This document shows positions 16,691 to 23,115 of a stretch of DNA of 23,115 nucleotides, one piece after another; the first letter of the stretch is position 1, and each line of letters starts with the position of its first letter. A model generated the notes under the pieces. The model did no database searches. It saw nothing but the letters and a program-made list of their open reading frames with translations, and had not been told where the DNA came from. A program made the position numbers and the translations under genes. Source of the DNA: Hyphomicrobiaceae bacterium (GTDB taxonomy: Bacteria > Pseudomonadota > Alphaproteobacteria > Rhizobiales > Hyphomicrobiaceae); contig JABSQE010000061.1 in NCBI GenBank assembly GCA_013214245.1, forward strand, positions 1-23,115, given 5' to 3'.

Positions 16691-17674
16691 ATGATAGATA
16701 CAGAATTTATAAACTTTATATTTAAAACAGAAACTCTTGTTACTATTGTGGCTTCACTTGGCGTGTTTGCAACCGTAGTTACATTCATAATACCCTTCCT
16801 TGAAATTGATCGTACTTCTAATAGGATACGAGCAATGGCAATTGAACGCAATAAAATGTTGTCAGCTCGCCTCAAAGCATCTAAAAATGGTACAGAAAGC
16901 GTATTAATTCGCCATAATGCGCACGGCTTTATGCGTGATGTCGTTGATAAGTTTAATCTTAAAGCTAAATTCGAAAATGACGAATTAATAAATCAGCTAA
17001 AAATGGCCGGCTTACACGGTCAAGCACCCATATACTGCTTTGTATTTTTTCGCATGATTATGCCACCCATTGTGATGATTGCAGCATTATTTTATTTATT
17101 TGCCACAGAAAGTTCTGAAAAATACTCTCTTATTACAAAGTTGTTTATAGCTGCAATTTCTGGAGCTTTTGGCTACTACTTACCTAATATATTTATAAAA
17201 AATCGTATACAAAAACGGAAAAACTCTATTAAACATGTTTTTCCTGATGCTTTAGACATGTTGTTAATATGCGTTCAGTCAGGTATGTCTATCGAGGCAG
17301 CATTCGGGCGAGTTGCAAAAGAAATTAGTACTCAATCCTTAGAACTTTCAGAAGAGTTGTCATTAACGACAGCAGAACTTGCCTATCTACCAGAACGTAA
17401 ACAGGCCTACAAAAATTTAGGAATACGTACAGGAGTTGATACGGTTCAAGCTACTGCTACAGCCCTTGTTCAGTCTGAAAATTATGGTACACCAGTTGGA
17501 CAAGCATTACGTGTACTAGCTAAGGAAAATCGCGATCTTCGTATTACGGAGGCTGAGAAAAAAGCAGCTGCATTACCACCTAAGTTGACAGTACCTATGA
17601 TAGTATTTTTCTTACCTGGATTATTCGTAATAATTATTGGCCCTGCAATTATCTCACTTATGAAATATTTCTAG
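16691..17674 (+). CDS. tadC: Flp pilus platform protein TadC/CpaH
   Basis: Second inner-membrane platform protein of the Tad machine, pairing with TadB. The protein has 327 residues. An N-terminal helix (about 12-35) is followed by a cytoplasmic stretch, two helices (about 110-165), a T2SSF domain (about 175-300, with HVFPDALDMLLICVQSGMS and ENYGTPVGQALRVLAKENR), and a C-terminal helix after KKAAALPPKL. No clear ribosome-binding site precedes the ATG at 16691. It is the last recognisable gene of the locus; tadD, which usually follows, is absent, and a very AT-rich spacer begins instead. Confidence 0.94.
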   Translation: MIDTEFINFIFKTETLVTIVASLGVFATVVTFIIPFLEIDRTSNRIRAMAIERNKMLSARLKASKNGTESVLIRHNAHGFMRDVVDKFNLKAKFENDELINQLKMAGLHGQAPIYCFVFFRMIMPPIVMIAALFYLFATESSEKYSLITKLFIAAISGAFGYYLPNIFIKNRIQKRKNSIKHVFPDALDMLLICVQSGMSIEAAFGRVAKEISTQSLELSEELSLTTAELAYLPERKQAYKNLGIRTGVDTVQATATALVQSENYGTPVGQALRVLAKENRDLRITEAEKKAAALPPKLTVPMIVFFLPGLFVIIIGPAIISLMKYF

Positions 17675-18067
17675 ATATTTAAAACTCAATAGTACATCTA
17701 ACTAAAGTAGTACTTAACAATCACTTATATATAATATATATCTTGTATATTAACTCTCTTCTTATGATAGAAGTAGACTTTTAATTTCATACTAAATTTG
17801 ATTAATAATTTATTAAATATTATAAACTTATACGCTATATCTTTGTTGGTTTTATTACTTATAAAATTTATTCTTTCATTAAAGAATATTTAAACTTATT
17901 AATCAAATAGTTTCTTTTAAAATTAAACCTAACTTTACAATACTATTAAAGATTAAATTTTTTCAGTAAAAAAAACTATTGATTATGATATAATAATAGA
18001 TGGTTTTTGAAAATTTAGTTGTGAAATCAATTTTCATACCTTAATTTAGTCTATTATGTAGTTACAA
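17675..18067. other. Very AT-rich convergent spacer
   Basis: This 393-base spacer between the convergent tadC and ABC exporter genes is among the most AT-rich stretches in the window. It holds no gene. A long imperfect inverted repeat (17796-17908) lies within it. No standard terminator with a GC stem is visible for either gene. Confidence 0.6.
17796..17908. repeat. Long imperfect inverted repeat
   Basis: ATTTGATTAATAA at 17796-17808 is exactly complementary to TTATTAATCAAAT at 17896-17908. The inner flanks TTTATTAAATATT and AATATTTAAAC extend the pairing with a two-base gap, leaving a loop of about 63 bases. It lies between two convergent genes and could form a shared transcript end. Confidence 0.5.
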
Positions 18068-19861
18068 TTACCGTAAATTTTTAGGCTCGACATTTAATCT
18101 ACCGTACAATCTAGAATAATATCCACCTTGCTTTAAAAGATCGGTGTGTATGCCGCTTTCAACTATACGTCCATCATCTATCACTAAAATTTGATCAGAA
18201 TTTTGAATTGTAGATAATCTATGCGCTACAACGATTGTTGTTCTATTCGCCATCAAGCGTGAAAGAGAAGCTTGAATGGTTTGCTCGGTTTCAGCGTCAA
18301 GCGCAGATGTTGGTTCATCTAAAACCACAATAGGACTGTTACGCAAAATAGCGCGGGCAATGGACACACGTTGCCGTTGTCCACCAGAAAGGTTTCCTCC
18401 CAGCTCACCTACGTAAGTTTCATAGCCATTTGGTAATGCGTTAATAAATGTGTGTGCATCCGCAGCTTTTGCTGCTTCTATAATCTCTTCAAAACTAGCA
18501 TCGGGTCGACCTACGGCAATGTTATCACGAACGGTTCCATCAAAAAGAAAGCCTTCCTGGTCCACATAACAAATCTGATTGCGTAAAGAATGCAGAGTAG
18601 TTTCAGCAACAAGCTGACCGTCTACTAAAATATGTCCAGAAAGTGGTTCCCAGAACTGCATTATAAGGTTAATTATCGTGCTCTTTCCACTACCAGAACG
18701 CCCAACCAAAGCAGTCTGCTTCCCTGCCAACAAGGTAAAACTTACATTCTGTAAAATCAGTTTACTTTTTAAGTAACCAAAACTAACGTTATCGAATTTG
18801 ATCTCACCTTTCTTAATTGACAAGGTATTCTTCCTAGTTAGATCTAGACGAGCCTTTTTTATTGTACGATCAAGAAAATCGTACATCAAACGAACGTTGA
18901 CTAATTGTCCTTCTATACCTGCTCGCGTCTGACTTAAACGACGGGCGGGATCATACACCATAAGCGCAGCAAAAACAAAAGTCACAAGCTCACCTGGTGT
19001 ATCACCCGCCTCCATTACACGCCACCCACTAAAAGCTATAAATCCTGCTATAGAAGCTCCGCCAAAAAATTCCATAAAAGGTGCGAGCCTATTTGATACC
19101 ACCGCTTGCTTGTTAGACAATTTTTTAAGTCTCAAGGCGCTTTGATGCATTGCCTCCTTAAGTTGAGACTCAATTAGGAATGCTTTGACAATTTTAATAC
19201 CCTGAATGCTGCCACGAATTTTGTTGGATAAGCTCGTACCTATCTCCATTTGTTTACGGCTTATATTCCTGATTCTTTTTGTAATACGTTGAATAATGAT
19301 GGCTATAATTGGAACAATTAAAAGTAATAAAGATGCAAGCGGCCAATTTTGATAAAGAAGAACGCTGAAAAGCGCAATCAATGTGAAGGTGTCACGACCA
19401 ATGGCAGTTGCCAAACTGTTTAATAAATTTGTTGCAGAATCAGAACCCTGATTCACGATCATCATCAACTCTTCAGAACTGCTGCCAGAAAAAAACTGGG
19501 GCTCTTTAGCAAGCACAGCTGCAAACAATTTTAGTTTTAATTCTATTAATATGTCGTTACGGATTTGCGTTAACAGAACAGCCTGACCAAAAGTCGCCAA
19601 CCCCCTAACTAAAAAGACAGTAAATACTACCCCAGAAAGTAGCAATAACGCACCATAGTCTTGCTCGACGAAAACCCTATCTATAACTTTACCCAAAAGA
19701 AGCGCGATCGCAGCCGTTGTACCAGCCACAAGTGCTGTAAGGAAAAAAGATACAATATATTTAGGAGCATGGAGCCAGCCTGCCTCGCGAATAAGCCGCG
19801 AAATAACGGATACCATTCGTCGGTCACTATCTATTGCGTTTGAAATTACTGCAAAATTCAT
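18068..19861 (-). CDS. ABC exporter, fused permease-ATPase (MsbA-like)
   Basis: Half-transporter that should work as a homodimer in the inner membrane, exporting a lipid, glycolipid or peptide using ATP. The protein has 597 residues. A six-helix ABC transmembrane domain (about 37-325) is followed by the nucleotide-binding domain (about 353-590). Walker A is GRSGSGKS (387-394), the signature is LSGGQRQR (491-498), Walker B is IVVLDEP (511-517), and the switch histidine is H547 in AHRLST. All ATPase motifs are intact. It resembles MsbA-type lipid flippases, but many exporters look alike and the substrate cannot be read from the sequence. AGGT lies about eight bases before the ATG, and a TATAAT occurs about 65 bases upstream. 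No lipid-synthesis gene is adjacent. Confidence 0.88.
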   Translation of the reverse strand: MNFAVISNAIDSDRRMVSVISRLIREAGWLHAPKYIVSFFLTALVAGTTAAIALLLGKVIDRVFVEQDYGALLLLSGVVFTVFLVRGLATFGQAVLLTQIRNDILIELKLKLFAAVLAKEPQFFSGSSSEELMMIVNQGSDSATNLLNSLATAIGRDTFTLIALFSVLLYQNWPLASLLLLIVPIIAIIIQRITKRIRNISRKQMEIGTSLSNKIRGSIQGIKIVKAFLIESQLKEAMHQSALRLKKLSNKQAVVSNRLAPFMEFFGGASIAGFIAFSGWRVMEAGDTPGELVTFVFAALMVYDPARRLSQTRAGIEGQLVNVRLMYDFLDRTIKKARLDLTRKNTLSIKKGEIKFDNVSFGYLKSKLILQNVSFTLLAGKQTALVGRSGSGKSTIINLIMQFWEPLSGHILVDGQLVAETTLHSLRNQICYVDQEGFLFDGTVRDNIAVGRPDASFEEIIEAAKAADAHTFINALPNGYETYVGELGGNLSGGQRQRVSIARAILRNSPIVVLDEPTSALDAETEQTIQASLSRLMANRTTIVVAHRLSTIQNSDQILVIDDGRIVESGIHTDLLKQGGYYSRLYGRLNVEPKNLR

Positions 19862-20278
19862 GTTATCGACCTATGTAAAGTATGATGTAATTTCAAGCTA
19901 ATAATGTGTGATGCTACTTAAATATATTATAGTTGAACTCTGATGTATAAACTTTTGTTAAGTTTGGGTATTCTCATAACTCTTGCTTTGCTTATTGCAA
20001 AGTTATTTAACTTATCTCTTTGAGAATAAGGCTAAGAATATTTTGTATGCTAAATCAAGAATAGATCTTGTTACAAACGGGCAGACCACAGCCTGGTTTT
20101 TCAAAACTCCTATTTTAGGGTTTCATATTTCTCTATTGGTAAGCGTTGATAATTTTCTAACAAAATAAAACTAGAGTTCACTTTAAGCAATTCCATTTAT
20201 GGACTGAATATTTTTATCGTATTCAGCACACCTCATAGCAAAATTTATTTACGTAAAGCAAATCAAGGTTATTGTCAT
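19862..20278. other. Spacer upstream of ABC exporter
   Basis: A 417-base AT-rich spacer without a recognisable gene. A perfect small inverted repeat, CTGAATA/TATTCAG around a nine-base loop, lies at 20204-20226 and may mark the end of the ruvX transcript, although no T-run follows on the minus strand. A minus-strand TATAAT at 19926-19931 is a possible -10 box for the exporter gene; no good -35 box goes with it. Confidence 0.4.
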
Positions 20279-20743
20279 TTAATTACAGGCATCTAGCACA
20301 CATTGCAAAATAATTGCTGCTGCTACTTTATCTATAACCTTAGCGCGTTTCGTCCGAGATAGCTTTGCATCCAACAAAACTCGCTCAGCCGCTATAGTTG
20401 TCAGACGCTCATCCCAGAGCAAAATCGGTATTGATAGCCGCCCCTGTAAATTACGAACAAACGCTCTAGTTGACTGGGCCCTTGGACCTTCGCTTCCGTT
20501 CATATGACGCGGCAAACCAATCACTAAGCCTTTCACCTCATGTTTATCAATAATCTTCAACAATCGAACTGCGTCAATTGTAAACTTTTTTCGCATGATT
20601 GTTTCAAGTGGAGTTGCTATCAGCCAATTAAGGTCTGAAAGAGAAACTCCAATTGTTTTAGTGCCAAGATCAAGTCCCATTAATCTCGATGGCCGTACTA
20701 TATGTTTAATAAATTTTTTTAAGTCATCGGTAGATGGTCGCAC
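20279..20743 (-). CDS. ruvX: YqgF/RuvX RNase H-fold nuclease
   Basis: Conserved RNase H-fold protein, called a putative Holliday junction resolvase and shown in E. coli to take part in maturing the 5' end of 16S rRNA; cytoplasmic. The protein has 154 residues. Family motifs are all present: GLDLGTKTIGVSLSD (23-37) with the catalytic D25, GLPRHMNGSEGPRA (76-89), DERLTT (111-116) and the C-terminal IDKVAAAIIL with D138. The start is a GTG at 20743 with only a weak AAGAA upstream. The N-terminal extension of about 20 residues before the first motif is normal for alphaproteobacteria. It is a housekeeping gene with no functional link to its neighbours. Confidence 0.94.
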   Translation of the reverse strand: MRPSTDDLKKFIKHIVRPSRLMGLDLGTKTIGVSLSDLNWLIATPLETIMRKKFTIDAVRLLKIIDKHEVKGLVIGLPRHMNGSEGPRAQSTRAFVRNLQGRLSIPILLWDERLTTIAAERVLLDAKLSRTKRAKVIDKVAAAIILQCVLDACN

Positions 20744-20992
20744 TAGTATTATTTCTTATCGAAGATTTAGACTACTTATAATTCTTACAGCAGGGCAAAA
20801 CAAAAACTTATTTTTGCTATACTGTAATCTGCTTCGACCCAATAGAATTAAAAATCACCGATCTATTTTACAGCAACAGTTGGGATAAACTGTCTTGAGT
20901 TACCAAACATGAAACTTATAACTTTCCAATCGACGGATAGCTTAAATCAGGGTGGAGCTGCAAACATTTATAAGCCTTATAAGCGCATATTC

Positions 20993-21016
20993 TTAATCTC
21001 TGTTATAAGAGACTAA
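20993..21016 (-). terminator. Hairpin after nifB-fdxN
   Basis: Directly after the fdxN stop on the minus strand, TTAGTCTCT and AGAGATTAA form a nine-base-pair stem (one G-T pair) around TATAAC. It is in the right place to end the nifB-fdxN transcript, but there is no T-run. Confidence 0.45.
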
Positions 21017-21310
21017 TTAGCGCGCTCGAGTCTGGATCTCGACCATTGCCTCTTCAAGTCGACCCGGTGAAATCCCTGTCAGTGATCCTGGTGGGTTAAG
21101 TGCCTCCCCTGAGGCATCTAAGATTGCTCCTTCAATCGGGCATATAGAGGAGCACTGCGGATCAGCAAAATCACCATTACATTCAGTACATTTTTTGGGG
21201 TCAATCTTGAAGTGTGTCCCGCTGTTAGAACTAGCCGTAATTGCATTGCTAGGGCAAAGCGGGAGGCACGCCCAGCAGCTAACACAGGCCTCGTTAATAG
21301 AGTAGGCCAT
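21017..21310 (-). CDS. fdxN: 2[4Fe-4S] ferredoxin linked to NifB
   Basis: Small low-potential electron carrier with two [4Fe-4S] clusters, 97 residues. Cluster motifs are C9-X2-C12-X2-C15-X3-C19-P and C41-X2-C44-X8-C53-X3-C57-P. The longer X8 spacing in the second motif is the mark of nif-associated ferredoxins found downstream of nifB. FdxN-type ferredoxins supply electrons to nitrogenase or to NifB during cofactor synthesis. The gene begins 12 bases after the nifB stop, and a perfect GGAGG lies seven bases before the ATG, so it is cotranscribed and probably translated at a high level. A tail of about 35 residues after the second cluster is also usual in this family. Confidence 0.94.
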   Translation of the reverse strand: MAYSINEACVSCWACLPLCPSNAITASSNSGTHFKIDPKKCTECNGDFADPQCSSICPIEGAILDASGEALNPPGSLTGISPGRLEEAMVEIQTRAR

Positions 21311-21322
21311 ATCCTATCCTCC

Positions 21323-22834
21323 TTACGCTCTAAGCTCACTACTCGTGAGACTTGTTAAATACCCGCTCTCAAACATTTCGCGGTAAACACCAGCAACCGC
21401 ATCCTCAATCGGCTCCATGGCATATTCACCGTTTGGAGTGATACCAGCCTCTTCCAGTCGCCCCCAAGGGGCATAGCCTATCTTCGAACAAATAACTGCT
21501 TCGCATCCTTCTAAAGAGCGTATTGTAGTCTCAAGTACGCTTGCAACGTCACCGCAGCTATCACCACCACGACAATACTGATCGGCTTTGCGATGATTAA
21601 TGAAACGCACACCCGCTGGTGAAGCCTCATATACAAGAAATTCTTTCGCATGACCAAAGTGCTGATTTACTATACCTTGCCCCTTAGTTGCCACAGCCAT
21701 AAGGACAGGCCGTACATCACTAGGAATACCATTTAGGAGATTAGCAGTAGTAGACTGAACTTTGGCTTCTTGATCTTTTCTCAAACGATGGGCTTCAATC
21801 TGAGCGTGAACTTCAGCACGCCTCTCCATCGCCGCAGCATAATCAACTTTCATTTCTTCAATTTTATCAATCGTAAACTCAGCCCCACGGTCTTCGCCTA
21901 ATAGGCCTACCGCATCAGCACGGCACTGACGACAATGGCGCATCATATTCATGTCGCCAGCGCACTCATCCTGAAGTTTAGAAAGCTCCTGAGCACTTGG
22001 ACTACGCTGTCCCATGATACCAAAAAATGTACCATGCTCCGCTTCAGCAATCAATGGCATAACATTATGCAAAAAAGCACCCTTTGATTTAACAAGCTTT
22101 GATACTTCTACGAGATGCTTGTCATTAACACCCGGGATCATTACTGAATTAACCTTGACTAGAACTCCCCGCTCGATCAGCATCTCAAGACCTTTCTGTT
22201 GCTGCTCGATTAGAATTTTAGCTCCTTTGGCACCACGTACACGACGATTATTCCAAAATACCCACGGGTGAATCTTTGCACCAATTTCAGGATCTATACA
22301 ATTTATAGTAATAGTAACATGATCAATATTATGACTACATAATTCTTCAACCTGCTCAGGAAGAGACAAACCATTAGTTGAAACACACAGCTTGATGTCG
22401 GGTGCCTTCTCGCTAAGTTGGCGAAAAGTTTCAAATGTGCGCCCTGGATTTGCAAGTGGATCACCTGGACCCGCAATTCCAAGAACAGTCATTTGTGGAA
22501 TAGTAGCTGCGACTGCGAGAACTTTTTTTACAGCTTGATTAGGTGTAAGAAGCTCTGAAACAACGCCTGGACGACTTTCATTCGCGCAATCATACTTACG
22601 ATTACAATAGTGACATTGAATATTACATGCCGGCGCAACGGCTACGTGCATGCGCGCATAATAATGGTGTGCATCTTCTGAATAACAAGGATGGTTTTTA
22701 ATCTTCTCGCGAATGCGCTCAGGGAGATGTGCTACATGGGCATTCTTGGAGCCACACGCACTCTTAGAGCAGCCTCCTTCAATCGCGGAGCCAAGACCGT
22801 AAGCTTCAGACTGACCAAGCACTTTCAATTCCAT
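21323..22834 (-). CDS. nifB: NifB, FeMo-cofactor precursor synthase
   Basis: Radical-SAM enzyme that fuses two [4Fe-4S] clusters with a carbon from SAM to make NifB-co, the precursor of the nitrogenase cofactor. From the ATG at 22834 the protein has 503 residues. An N-terminal GCSKSACGSK leads to HLPERIREKIKNHPCYSEDA, then the SAM cluster motif C70-X3-C74-X2-C77 in CNIQCHYCNRKYDCANESRP, AGPGDPL, STNGL, and HCRQCRADAVGLLGEDRG, which holds the accessory-cluster cysteines. A NifX/NafY-like domain follows from about 375, with QHFGHAKEFLVYE. All key residues are intact. The frame stays open to an ATG at 22969, but a sigma-54 promoter lies inside that extension, and other NifB proteins begin near GCSKSACGSK. 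Confidence 0.96.
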   Translation of the reverse strand: MELKVLGQSEAYGLGSAIEGGCSKSACGSKNAHVAHLPERIREKIKNHPCYSEDAHHYYARMHVAVAPACNIQCHYCNRKYDCANESRPGVVSELLTPNQAVKKVLAVAATIPQMTVLGIAGPGDPLANPGRTFETFRQLSEKAPDIKLCVSTNGLSLPEQVEELCSHNIDHVTITINCIDPEIGAKIHPWVFWNNRRVRGAKGAKILIEQQQKGLEMLIERGVLVKVNSVMIPGVNDKHLVEVSKLVKSKGAFLHNVMPLIAEAEHGTFFGIMGQRSPSAQELSKLQDECAGDMNMMRHCRQCRADAVGLLGEDRGAEFTIDKIEEMKVDYAAAMERRAEVHAQIEAHRLRKDQEAKVQSTTANLLNGIPSDVRPVLMAVATKGQGIVNQHFGHAKEFLVYEASPAGVRFINHRKADQYCRGGDSCGDVASVLETTIRSLEGCEAVICSKIGYAPWGRLEEAGITPNGEYAMEPIEDAVAGVYREMFESGYLTSLTSSELRA

Positions 22835-22928
22835 TTTCTTCACCCCGGTTGCACCTTCGTAATGAACTTCAAACCTCAACTCAGAGACAACTTTAGCGCG
22901 ACTTCTTAAGAAACGCTGTGTGTGGCGA

Positions 22929-22944
22929 AGCAAAAAACATGCCG
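22929..22944 (-). promoter_or_regulatory. Sigma-54 (-24/-12) promoter of nifB
   Basis: On the minus strand this reads CGGCATGTTTTTTGCT. Against the consensus TGGCACG-N4-TTGCW, the essential GG and GC are present at exactly the required spacing, with two mismatches elsewhere. Transcription should begin near 22918, about 85 bases before the nifB ATG. This is the expected promoter type for NifA-activated nif genes. No perfect TGT-N10-ACA activator site is seen in the visible upstream sequence; degenerate ones occur at 23022-23037 (GGT-N10-ACA) and 23041-23056 (TGA-N10-ACA). Confidence 0.75.
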
Positions 22945-23115
22945 CAACCAAACTAAGCACCCTAAACATTGATATTAAAGCTCTATTTAAATTCAGCTAT
23001 AATATCAACTCTTACAATAAAGGTTAGGATTTCGACAAATTGAAGGTTTGATAACAACACTTCTAAAAAATCAAAAATCTAATTATCTAATGTGTGCTAT
23101 CTTTAAAAGAGGAAC

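Noticed and set aside
21118..21339. Open frame overlapping fdxN and the end of nifB
   Set aside because: It is an out-of-frame shadow of the two real genes, whose cysteine motifs and ribosome-binding site are clear.
22835..22969. 45-residue N-terminal extension of NifB, which looks slightly like a signal peptide
   Set aside because: A sigma-54 promoter lies inside it, NifB is cytoplasmic, and family members start near the conserved GCSKSACGSK segment.

Overview
The window looks like a chromosomal segment of an AT-rich alphaproteobacterium that can probably fix nitrogen. Alphaproteobacterial markers are a COQ9-family ubiquinone protein, a mitochondrial-type NDUFS4-like complex I subunit directly after tRNA-Pro, a two-domain cold-shock protein, a 2Fe-2S ferredoxin very close to Rhodobacter FdVI, and a Caulobacter-type cpa/tad pilus locus in its usual order. 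The nifB-fdxN pair at the right edge marks a diazotroph. Genes fill only about 70% of the sequence, and several long AT-rich gaps hold nothing recognisable. That suggests ongoing gene loss, as in a symbiont with a shrinking genome; Hyphomicrobiales fits best, but this placement is an inference.

Layout. 1-66: the tail of a gene resembling the C-terminus of a GH3 beta-glucosidase. 355-3700: ferredoxin-NADP reductase (-), COQ9 (+) and FdVI-type ferredoxin (-), separated by long gaps. 4537-6650: two-domain cold-shock protein, tRNA-Pro(TGG), NDUFS4-like subunit, tRNA-Arg(TCT), then folK (-). 6923-7447: a predicted secreted HECGH metallopeptidase. 7554-17674: a Flp/Tad type IV pilus locus of two tandem flp pilin genes, cpaA, cpaB, cpaC, cpaD, cpaE, cpaF, tadB and tadC. 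18068-20743 (-): an MsbA-like ABC exporter and ruvX/yqgF. 21017-22834 (-): fdxN and nifB, behind a sigma-54-type promoter.

How the genes fit together. The pilus genes supply pilin, prepilin peptidase, secretin and its partners, localisation ATPase, assembly ATPase and two platform proteins: a minimal core machine. No tadD or tadE/F/G genes are visible. NifB makes the NifB cofactor precursor of FeMo-co, and FdxN is its likely electron donor. The FdVI-type ferredoxin and Fpr could pass electrons between NADPH and ferredoxins.

The most distinctive observations are the tandem flp duplication, in which one copy keeps a strong terminator and the other has a decayed one; a sigma-54 promoter lying inside the longest possible nifB reading frame, which fixes the start at 22834; an uncharacterised cysteine-rich metallopeptidase next to the pilin genes; and a 673-base gap inside the pilus locus. 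I saw no CRISPR array, transposase, integrase, phage gene or clearly new multi-gene system.
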